DNA of 32,583 nucleotides, from positions 7,411 through 39,993 of IMG/VR virus record IMGVR_UViG_3300037847_001824; one strand, given 5' to 3'. Positions within the stretch are counted from its first letter, which is position 1, and the number at the start of each line of letters is the position of its first letter. Both the position numbers and the translations under genes were made by a program. A model generated the notes under the pieces. That model did no database searches. It worked only from the letters and a program-made list of their open reading frames with translations, and was not told the origin of the DNA. Positions 1 to 6,193 of this stretch are shown one piece after another. This stretch comes from a virus.

Positions 1-213
1 GCCTATACATTGAAAACTGTTCCAGAACAAAATGACATGGGGTCATGGTTTAACTGGGAAGTGACTATGAAATATGATGCCAAGTCAGGTGGTATAATCC
101 AGAACCTATCAACTGGAGAAAATATTTATCTAGAAGCTAGAACTTTTAGAAAGAAGGTTACAGAAGGTAAAGTCAATGCTAGTGGTGACGATAGTGATGA
201 AATTCCCTTCTAG
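1..213 (+). CDS. C-terminal part of a probable ssDNA-binding protein (5' end outside window)
   Basis: The frame is open from the first base, so the gene begins left of the window; an internal TTG at base 10 is not needed as a start. The visible 70 residues end in an acidic tail closing with DDSDEIPF. An acidic C-terminus ending in Ile/Pro-Phe is the hallmark of single-stranded DNA-binding proteins, where it recruits replication partners. The part before it (WEVTMKYDAKSGG and EARTFRKKV) is compatible with beta strands of an OB-like fold, but I cannot confirm the fold. The neighbours (primase, helicase, polymerase) fit an SSB role. The call rests on the tail and the context only. Confidence 0.5.
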   Translation, partial: AYTLKTVPEQNDMGSWFNWEVTMKYDAKSGGIIQNLSTGENIYLEARTFRKKVTEGKVNASGDDSDEIPF

Positions 214-217
214 TTAA

Positions 218-264
218 AACGATGCATGAATATACGAATCAATAGAATCCATTGATGTATCGTT
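218..264 (+). other. Stem-loop 1 upstream of the primase gene
   Basis: AACGATGCAT (218-227) pairs with ATGTATCGTT (255-264): ten pairs, one of them a G-U wobble. The 27-base loop contains a further short CAAT/ATTG pairing. There is no T-run after it, so it is not a simple terminator. It sits between the SSB-like stop and the primase start and directly adjoins a second stem-loop. Confidence 0.55.
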
Positions 265-265
265 A

Positions 266-306
266 GAGGTGTTAGGTCTTTAGGGCCTGTTTAGATCTAA
301 CACCTC
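266..306 (+). other. Stem-loop 2 upstream of the primase gene
   Basis: GAGGTGTTAGGTCT (266-279) pairs with AGATCTAACACCTC (293-306): fourteen consecutive pairs including one G-U wobble, around a 13-base loop containing the self-complementary AGGGCCT. No T-run follows. It ends 9 bases before the primase ribosome-binding site (AGAAAGGA at 316-323). It could be an mRNA-stability or processing element, a translational control hairpin, or part of a replication origin. The wobble pair slightly favours an RNA role. Confidence 0.7.
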
Positions 307-332
307 GACCAAGTAAGAAAGGATTATAGGGA

Positions 333-1862
333 ATGATAGTCAACCGATTTATGAAATTATTTGAAGGCTATGAGTTGGCTCATGGTCAATACAGAGTTCA
401 GAATAAAGAAGCTGATGGTAAGGTTTCTGGTCGTGCAGTTACTGTAAGTGAACCTGCAACTGAAGAAAACTTTAGATCTCATTTAAATGGTGGAGATTAT
501 ATTTTAGGTATTATTATGCTTAAACAAGATAACTCCTGTAATTTTGGTGTAATCGATGTTGATATTAGAGGTGAGGTAAAATTAAATGAAACACTTGAAA
601 ACCTTGAAAAGAAAATCAGAAAAACTCCTTTGGTACTTTGTAGGTCAAAGTCTGGTGGTGCTCATCTTTATCTTTTTTGCAATCCCAGTATATCTGCTGT
701 TGACATGGTTGCAAAACTTAATGAATTTGCTGCTCAGTTAGGATATGGTGGATCTGAAATATTTCCAAAACAAACATCTAGAGCTAATGATTTAGACAGA
801 GGTAACTGGATTAATCTTTGTTATTGGGATGGTGATAAGACAGAAAGATATGCCATACACAATGGAAAGAAATTAGATTTAGAAGAATTTATAAATTTAG
901 CTGAAAAGAAAACTACAAACTATGATAAGCTTCAGCAACATACTCCAAAACTTTTAGATCATTTTTCTGATGGGCCACCTTGCTTACAACATATTATTAC
1001 GTTAGGCTTTCCAGAAGGGAGTAGAAATATTTCTTTGTTTAATGTTGGGGTTTATTTCAGAAAGAAAAATCCAGATGATTGGCAAGAAGATTTAATGAGA
1101 TTTAACTACGAACATTTACCAGAAGCATTACCATCTGGAGAAGTGAATACTCTTATAAAATCAGTAAGCAGAAAAGAATATGCCTACACATGTAAACAAG
1201 CACCAATATGTAATTATTGTGAGAAATCAAAATGCATCAAAAGAGAATTTGGTGTCGGTGGATTTGGTGGTGGTTTAGCTATTGAGGTTGATGCCATTAC
1301 AAAATATGAAACAGAAAACAAACAATCTGTTCGTTGGTATATTGAAATGCAAGGTGAAAGAATTGAGGTGACAACTCCTCAGTTATTAGATCAAAGACAA
1401 CTACAAAAGATATGTGTGGAAAAATTAAATAAATGTCCTAGCACTATGCCTAGTCAAAAATGGGAAAAAAGAATCAATGAACTATTACAGAATGTAGAAG
1501 TGATTGTTGATCCAGATGATGCATCTCCACAAGGTCAATTTGAAAAGATGCTTGATTCGTTTTTAACTGGTAAAGTGCAAGCTAGACATAAAGATGAAAT
1601 CATGAATGCAAAACCATATCATGATCCAGATGAAGGGAAAGTATATTTTAGATCAGAAGATCTCTTTGTTTATTTAGAAGCCAAAAGATTTAGGTATCCG
1701 AATCAGCATCAAGTTTGGTCATGGCTTAGAACTTTAGGTGGCGATAGAAATACTTTTAGGATAAAATCAAAACCAGTGAAAGTTTGGTCAGTTCCTGCAC
1801 CAGATTTTTATGATGATGAACCACTAGATATTCCAAGTGAAATAGAGGAAGATTTTATATAA
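333..1862 (+). CDS. Archaeo-eukaryotic-type primase (TOTE-like primase domain)
   Basis: Probably makes primers at the phage fork. The 509-residue protein shows the AEP catalytic pattern: metal-binding FGVIDVD (D75, D77), the SKSGGAHLYLF motif with H111, SEIFPKQ at about 141-147, and GNWINLCYW at 158-166, which matches the GN-x-I-N-L block of the TOTE-type primase family. A helical PriCT-like segment follows (GSRNISLFNVGVYFRKK, about 229-245). Then comes a four-cysteine cluster C287-x5-C293-x2-C296-x4-C301 that could bind zinc or an Fe-S cluster. The C-terminal 200 residues are not recognised. The start at 333 is set by AGAAAGGA 9 bases upstream. The stop overlaps the next ATG by one base. No DnaG- or DnaB-type helicase-primase is visible in the window. 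Confidence 0.85.
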   Translation: MIVNRFMKLFEGYELAHGQYRVQNKEADGKVSGRAVTVSEPATEENFRSHLNGGDYILGIIMLKQDNSCNFGVIDVDIRGEVKLNETLENLEKKIRKTPLVLCRSKSGGAHLYLFCNPSISAVDMVAKLNEFAAQLGYGGSEIFPKQTSRANDLDRGNWINLCYWDGDKTERYAIHNGKKLDLEEFINLAEKKTTNYDKLQQHTPKLLDHFSDGPPCLQHIITLGFPEGSRNISLFNVGVYFRKKNPDDWQEDLMRFNYEHLPEALPSGEVNTLIKSVSRKEYAYTCKQAPICNYCEKSKCIKREFGVGGFGGGLAIEVDAITKYETENKQSVRWYIEMQGERIEVTTPQLLDQRQLQKICVEKLNKCPSTMPSQKWEKRINELLQNVEVIVDPDDASPQGQFEKMLDSFLTGKVQARHKDEIMNAKPYHDPDEGKVYFRSEDLFVYLEAKRFRYPNQHQVWSWLRTLGGDRNTFRIKSKPVKVWSVPAPDFYDDEPLDIPSEIEEDFI

Positions 1863-2044
1863 TGTTAAAACTTAAAGATCCTATTATTTGTTGCATGTGT
1901 GGCACGAAAATATACAACGTAATGGATAGTCATAATCCAGAACCCATTTATAAATATCCAGAAAGATGCTGTAATGTTTGTAATGAAAAAGTTGTATTAG
2001 AACGAATCAAAGAAATGAAATATATTAAGGATATGTTTGAATGA
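1862..2044 (+). CDS. Small zinc-ribbon protein (60 aa)
   Basis: A 60-residue protein with two cysteine pairs (IICCMCGTKI at the N-terminus and RCCNVCNEKVV about 25 residues later) separated by a proline/tyrosine-rich loop, followed by a lysine-rich helix. The spacing fits one structural zinc ribbon. Its ATG overlaps the primase stop by one base (TAATG) and its own stop overlaps the next ATG (ATGA), so it is probably translated by coupling within the primase-helicase operon. Function is unknown; a DNA-binding or protein-bridging accessory of the replication complex is an inference from position. Confidence 0.75.
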   Translation: MLKLKDPIICCMCGTKIYNVMDSHNPEPIYKYPERCCNVCNEKVVLERIKEMKYIKDMFE

Positions 2045-2268
2045 ATTGTTATGTTTGCGATGGGCCTCAAGTGTTAATATGGGGTGGTGATCATGACTTA
2101 GAAGAAGATGAAGATCATGAATATGTTACGAATTTGAGCTGCCCAAAGTGTGGATCTGTCGTTTATGTTTACTGGTCAGATGAGAAAGGAAAAAATAATG
2201 AGACATGTTCAGATCATACTTGGACCCCCTGGAACAGGAAAAACAACAACACTTCTGAATATAGTTGA
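2041..2268 (+). CDS. Small zinc-ribbon protein (75 aa) overlapping the helicase start
   Basis: The protein has an N-terminal CYVC pair, an acidic stretch (GGDHDLEEDEDHE) and a second pair in LSCPKCGSVVYVY, giving a four-cysteine zinc ribbon. Short proteins of this kind (M-N-C-x-x-C, WGGDHD, CPKCG) recur in marine and other phages by my recollection; their role is unknown. It starts by ATGA overlap with the previous gene. The last 23 residues are encoded over the first 71 bases of the helicase gene in another frame. They are polar, lack obvious conservation and are probably an incidental tail after the ribbon. Confidence 0.75.
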   Translation: MNCYVCDGPQVLIWGGDHDLEEDEDHEYVTNLSCPKCGSVVYVYWSDEKGKNNETCSDHTWTPWNRKNNNTSEYS

Positions 2269-3658
2269 ACAAAGTTTAGCTAGAGGTATTGAACCAGAAA
2301 GAATTGCTTATCTTGCATTTACAAGAAAGGCAGCTCATGAAGCTCAAGAAAGAGCTATGGAAAAGTTTGGGTTTGATACTGGTAGATTTCCATTTTTCAG
2401 AACATTACATTCTCTTGCATTTAAAAGACTTGGTTTAAAAAGAGATGAGATAATGACCGATAAACATTTTAGAAATATCGGTAAGGCTATGGGAATTGAA
2501 TTTAAAGGTATTTATGATGAAGATCTTGGAGTTCATATTGGCATGGGTTTGGGTGATAAGTGTTCTAGAGTTGAATCACTTTCTAGAGTTGGTCTTAGGT
2601 CATTAGAAAAACAATACGAATATATTAATGAAAATGATTTGAGTTTACATGCTGTCAAACAATATAGTGAAGCTTTGCAAAAATATAAAAAACAAAATAA
2701 ATTATTAGATTTTACTGATATGCTAGAAAAGTTTCATGAACCATTACCAATAGATGTTTGTATTATTGATGAAGCTCAAGATCTAAGTTCTTTGCAATAT
2801 AAAATGGCAATAACTGCATCTCAATATGCAAAAGAGGTTTACATTGCAGGTGATGATGATCAAGCTATTTTTGGTTGGGCAGGTGCAGATGTTAAAAAGT
2901 TTTTGAGTTTAAAAGGTGATCAAGTTATTTTACCACAAAGTTTTAGAGTTCCTCACTCTATTTATAAATTAGCAACTGATGTCGTAGGTCGAATTAAAAA
3001 CAGATATGTAAAACCATACACTTCAAAATTAGATAAGGGTGAAGTTGAATATGTTTCTGATGAACAAGAAATAGATTTTAGTAAAGATGGCACTTGGCTT
3101 TGTATGGGTAGGAGTAAATATACTTTATATCGTCTAAAGCAAGTTGTTAGGCAACAAGGATATGGATACATATACAATGGTAAAAGTTCATTAGATACTG
3201 ATGAAACCAGAGCAATCATGGCATGGGAATCCATGAGGAAAAATAATGAGATTAGTTTATTTGATGCAAAAAACCTAGCAAAGTATTTTACATTTAAAGT
3301 TAAGATTAGAGCAAAAGAAAGTTACACTCTTGAGGATTTTGGATTACCACCAGAATCTATTCAAAGAGATTGGATGGAAATATTAAAAGGTATTCCACCA
3401 GATGAAAGAGAATATTTAAGATCTTGCATGAGAAATGGAGAAAGATTTAAAGATAAACCTAGAATTACTATTTCAACAATTCACCAGTCAAAAGGTGGTG
3501 AAGCTGATAATGTTGTGTTGTTAACTGACATGGGAAGATTATCTTGGAATAGTTTAGGTAATGACGAAGAAAACAGAGTCTGGTATGTGGCACTTACCAG
3601 AGCAAAGGAAAATTTATTTTTAGTGAGACCAAGAGGTCTTAGATATTTTAATATTTAG
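2198..3658 (+). CDS. UvrD/PcrA-like superfamily 1 DNA helicase
   Basis: A 486-residue ATP-driven DNA helicase. Visible motifs: Walker A GPPGTGKT (9-16), motif Ia LAFTRKAAHEA (about 39-49), RTLHSLAF (68-75), Walker B DEAQD (191-195), motif III GDDDQAIFGWAGAD (218-231), motif IV QSFRVP (247-252), motif V ISTIHQSKGGEA (425-436) and motif VI VALTRAK (464-470). The start at 2198 is chosen because AGAAAGGA lies at 2183-2190 and the P-loop follows within nine residues. The in-frame ATG at 2150 would add 16 residues without homology-like features. It is shorter than UvrD (about 720 residues), with a reduced 1B/2B region. It probably unwinds DNA in replication or recombination with the adjacent primase and polymerase. 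Confidence 0.92.
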   Translation: MRHVQIILGPPGTGKTTTLLNIVEQSLARGIEPERIAYLAFTRKAAHEAQERAMEKFGFDTGRFPFFRTLHSLAFKRLGLKRDEIMTDKHFRNIGKAMGIEFKGIYDEDLGVHIGMGLGDKCSRVESLSRVGLRSLEKQYEYINENDLSLHAVKQYSEALQKYKKQNKLLDFTDMLEKFHEPLPIDVCIIDEAQDLSSLQYKMAITASQYAKEVYIAGDDDQAIFGWAGADVKKFLSLKGDQVILPQSFRVPHSIYKLATDVVGRIKNRYVKPYTSKLDKGEVEYVSDEQEIDFSKDGTWLCMGRSKYTLYRLKQVVRQQGYGYIYNGKSSLDTDETRAIMAWESMRKNNEISLFDAKNLAKYFTFKVKIRAKESYTLEDFGLPPESIQRDWMEILKGIPPDEREYLRSCMRNGERFKDKPRITISTIHQSKGGEADNVVLLTDMGRLSWNSLGNDEENRVWYVALTRAKENLFLVRPRGLRYFNI

Positions 3659-3669
3659 AAAGGATTGTT

Positions 3670-5001
3670 ATGAGCATAGAAATATTAGAAGGTAATTGTT
3701 TAGATACTTTGAAGCAGCTACCAAATGAATGTGTAAATACTTGTATTACTTCACCACCATATTGGGGTTTAAGAGATTATGGCACAGCTACTTGGATAGG
3801 TGGTGATCCTAATTGTAATCATATGAGAGATTCTAAAGTTAATCCTAATGGAAATACTGATACTGGTCATAAGGCAATGTTTGATCAAGAAAATGCTGTT
3901 GGGGATGCAATCTATAAATCTGAATGTCCTAAGTGTGGAGCTAAAAGAAAAGATCAGCAGCTAGGATTAGAAGATACTCCAGATCAATTTGTCGAAAACT
4001 TGGTTAATGTATTTCGTGAAGTTCGCAGAGTTTTAAAAGATGATGGAACTGTATGGTTGAATTTGGGGGATAGTTATTCAAGTGGTAGTAGAAAAACAAC
4101 TACTAATCAAACTTTGCGTGGTGATTCAGAACTAGTGTCTATTAGACCACAACCAGTAAATAGTATAAAAGAAAAAGATTTGATCGGCATTCCTTGGAAA
4201 GTTGCTTTTGCTTTACAAGCTGATGGTTGGTATTTACGTCAAGATATTATTTGGCACAAACCTAATCCTATGCCAGAAAGTGTAAAAGATCGATGCACCA
4301 AGTCACATGAATATATATTTTTATTAAGTAAAAATGCACATTATTATTTTGATCAAGAAGCTATTAAAGAAGGCACAACTACCAAAGATAGTACAATTAG
4401 AAACAGAGATGAAACAAAATTAAATAACACACCAGGCAGAACTAGAATGGAAGGTTTGAAAACCAATGAATACGAAACTAAAAACAAAAGATCTGTTTGG
4501 ACTGTTACGACTAAACCCTATTCAGAAGCACACTTTGCCACTTATCCCCATGATTTAATTATTCCTTGTATAAAGGCAGGTTGTCCTGAAAAAGTTTGTG
4601 TTGATTGTGGTGTGTCTTATAAAAGAATTACATCAAGAAAATCTGATACATTAAGAGTAGATAATTCAACATTAGATCGCTTTGGCACTGGTAAAGCAGG
4701 AGTGCATAGAAAGATCGGTGGTCAATACCAAAAATGGTTAAATGAAAATCCTTTAACAACAGTCGGTTGGGAAAAACAATGTAATTGCGAAACTAATGAA
4801 ACAAAATCTGGCACAGTCTTAGATCCATTTGGTGGTTCTGGAACTACTGCCCAAGTAGCTGCTCAACTTAATAGAAATGCGATACTTTGTGAATTAAATC
4901 CAGAATATATTAAAATAGCGAATCAAAGACTACTGGATAGTTTAGGTATGTTTCTTGACCTTAAAATTAAATCACCACAAACAACTGAAAACATTAGATA
5001 A
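3670..5001 (+). CDS. DNA methyltransferase (N6-adenine or N4-cytosine, beta-type motif order)
   Basis: A 443-residue enzyme transferring methyl groups from S-adenosylmethionine to DNA bases. Catalytic motif IV TSPPYW is at 27-32 and the SAM-binding motif DPFGGSGTT is near the C-terminus (385-393); this catalytic-before-SAM order is the beta-class arrangement of the N6_N4_Mtase family. SPPYW leans toward N4-cytosine but does not decide it. Cysteine pairs at C86/C89 and at C300, C305, C310, C313, C371 and C373 suggest two zinc-binding insertions. No restriction enzyme accompanies it, so it is an orphan methylase, plausibly protecting phage DNA from host restriction. AGAAAGGA overlaps the helicase stop codon, with the ATG 5 bases further on. 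Confidence 0.9.
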   Translation: MSIEILEGNCLDTLKQLPNECVNTCITSPPYWGLRDYGTATWIGGDPNCNHMRDSKVNPNGNTDTGHKAMFDQENAVGDAIYKSECPKCGAKRKDQQLGLEDTPDQFVENLVNVFREVRRVLKDDGTVWLNLGDSYSSGSRKTTTNQTLRGDSELVSIRPQPVNSIKEKDLIGIPWKVAFALQADGWYLRQDIIWHKPNPMPESVKDRCTKSHEYIFLLSKNAHYYFDQEAIKEGTTTKDSTIRNRDETKLNNTPGRTRMEGLKTNEYETKNKRSVWTVTTKPYSEAHFATYPHDLIIPCIKAGCPEKVCVDCGVSYKRITSRKSDTLRVDNSTLDRFGTGKAGVHRKIGGQYQKWLNENPLTTVGWEKQCNCETNETKSGTVLDPFGGSGTTAQVAAQLNRNAILCELNPEYIKIANQRLLDSLGMFLDLKIKSPQTTENIR

Positions 5002-5023
5002 AAAATTTATTTGCATTTAGGGC

Positions 5024-5052
5024 TTGACAAAATACAAGCGAATCACTATATT
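5024..5052 (+). promoter_or_regulatory. Sigma70-type promoter
   Basis: A consensus -35 TTGACA (5024-5029), a spacer of exactly 17 bases and a -10 TATATT (5047-5052) lie in the gap after the methyltransferase. They precede the ribosome-binding site AGAAAGGA (5070-5077) and ATG at 5083, leaving a leader of about 25 bases. It should drive the 5083 gene and perhaps the genes after the terminator by read-through. TTTGCATTTAGG lies just upstream (5010-5021), and a near copy occurs at the second promoter. Confidence 0.8.
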
Positions 5053-5082
5053 ATATATATAAGGCAATCAGAAAGGAAACAA

Positions 5083-5457
5083 ATGTCATATATTATAGAA
5101 AAGTGGAACAAAGGCGAAATTTACTACAAAGGAATTTTTGGCAATGGAGTTGCTAAAAATAGAAATGAATTGATGGAGCCTATTGGTTGGGTAGATAAAA
5201 ATGAAGAAAATTTTAGACCACTAAATAAAAAGCAAGTAAAAGAATTATTTGAAGCAGGTTTAATAACTGAAGTTACTGTTAAAAAAACTATAATAGCATA
5301 CGAAAAAGATAAAGCAGACTTTTTTGCTGAATACATAAAGATCCAAGCAAACAGAACTCAGGAAGAAATTAATGAGCAAAGAGCAGAAGCTAGAGCAGCA
5401 ATGGGATCTGGTGTAGAAATGATAAATATAATTACTGGTGAAAAGTACACAACTTAA
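5083..5457 (+). CDS. Hypothetical phage protein (124 aa) behind its own promoter
   Basis: Starts MSYIIEKWNKGEIYYKGIFG; the ATG at 5083 is fixed by AGAAAGGA at 5070-5077. An upstream TTG at 5011 in the same frame would run through the promoter and is rejected. The second half is charged and helical. The C-terminus, RAAMGSGVEMINIITGEKYT, resembles a short tail (R-A-A-x-G-x-G-x-x-x-N-x-x-TG) that I recall at the ends of various small phage proteins, possibly a folding or binding module. No enzyme motif is seen. Its strong promoter and the terminator right behind it suggest a monocistronic, highly expressed early product. Function unknown. Confidence 0.75.
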   Translation: MSYIIEKWNKGEIYYKGIFGNGVAKNRNELMEPIGWVDKNEENFRPLNKKQVKELFEAGLITEVTVKKTIIAYEKDKADFFAEYIKIQANRTQEEINEQRAEARAAMGSGVEMINIITGEKYTT

Positions 5458-5463
5458 TTCAAC

Positions 5464-5488
5464 TGGGGGAGAAATCCCCCACCATTTT
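5464..5488 (+). terminator. Hairpin terminator with GAAA tetraloop
   Basis: TGGGGGA (5464-5470), loop GAAA (5471-5474) and TCCCCCA (5475-5481) form a seven-pair GC-rich stem closed by a GNRA-type loop, followed by CCATTTTA. The T-tract is short, so termination may be partial and let transcription reach the polymerase gene. It lies between the stop at 5457 and the next ribosome-binding site at 5489. Confidence 0.7.
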
Positions 5489-5502
5489 AGAAAGGTAAAA
5501 AG

Positions 5503-5844
5503 ATGAAATTCACAAAAGATAATTTACAAATTAAAAAAGGTGTTAATTGTAATTATATATTTTTTGGTCCAAAGTTTGTAGCCAGATTGAAATATGGAGC
5601 AAAAACATCTGCTCCAAGTTTTAGAAAATTCTTAATTGATAATTTTACAGTTGAAGAATATTTTGAACGTATTACAAATAATGAGATGCCATTGGATATT
5701 TTGAGGTCAAAAGGATATCTTTTGTTACACATTAGACAATGGCTCAAAAGAGATGGATATCCTCAGAATGTTGAGGGATATGAAACTTGGAAAAAAATTC
5801 GTGGATCTGGATGGGTCGAAGCTCAAGAAGGTGACAGACCTTAA
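5503..5844 (+). CDS. Hypothetical protein (113 aa)
   Basis: The start at 5503 is preceded by AGAAAGGT (5489-5496) directly behind the terminator hairpin. The protein is basic and mixed alpha/beta, with aromatic-rich NCNYIFFGPKFVARLKYGAK near the N-terminus and a helical RSKGYLLLHIRQWLKRDGYP segment. No known motif, signal peptide or membrane segment is recognised. The LLLHIRQWLKRDGYP stretch could be a small DNA-binding helix, but that is speculation. It ends 16 bases before the next start, in the run leading to the polymerase. Confidence 0.7.
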   Translation: MKFTKDNLQIKKGVNCNYIFFGPKFVARLKYGAKTSAPSFRKFLIDNFTVEEYFERITNNEMPLDILRSKGYLLLHIRQWLKRDGYPQNVEGYETWKKIRGSGWVEAQEGDRP

Positions 5845-5860
5845 TAAGAAAGGAAGTAAA

Positions 5861-6193
5861 ATGGAAAATGCTAAAAAATTAAAAGATCAACTTACTAAAG
5901 AATCTATTGGTCTAAATTTATTTGAAGCTCATGAAACTTTTAATAAAAGATCAAATTATGGATACACCTATAATCAATTTGGAGATGTTATGAAAGCATT
6001 ATTTCCAGATGGATTAGACAGCAAACAAATGTGGGATAAAGATAACATAAAAAGATTTGGTAACTTAACAATGATTGTACACAAACTCATGAGGTACTGT
6101 AACCAGTGGGATGATAAACATAAAGATTCCATACATGATTTAGGAGTATACGCATTTATTCAAGAGGGTATCGATGATTCAACTAAGGATTAG
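5861..6193 (+). CDS. Small conserved-type phage protein (110 aa)
   Basis: The ATG at 5861 follows AGAAAGGA at 5847-5854; the longer in-frame reading from 5753 overlaps the previous gene and is rejected. The C-terminal half (KRFGNLTMIVHKLMRYCNQW, then HKDSIHDLGVYAFI) matches a pattern I associate with small phage proteins near the DUF1599 (nucleotide modification associated) group: K-x-x-RY followed by H-x-DS-x-x-D-x-x-VYA. The conserved His/Asp residues suggest metal or nucleotide binding, but no reaction can be assigned. The 3' end overlaps the polymerase start by 20 bases, so the two are probably translationally coupled. Confidence 0.7.
   Translation: MENAKKLKDQLTKESIGLNLFEAHETFNKRSNYGYTYNQFGDVMKALFPDGLDSKQMWDKDNIKRFGNLTMIVHKLMRYCNQWDDKHKDSIHDLGVYAFIQEGIDDSTKD

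Noticed and set aside
2150-2197. Upstream ATG for the UvrD-like helicase
   Set aside because: No ribosome-binding site; AGAAAGGA lies directly before the ATG at 2198, and the P-loop follows as in relatives.
5011-5082. Longer N-terminus (TTG start) for the 124-residue gene
   Set aside because: It runs through a consensus promoter, and a well-placed AGAAAGGA serves the ATG at 5083.
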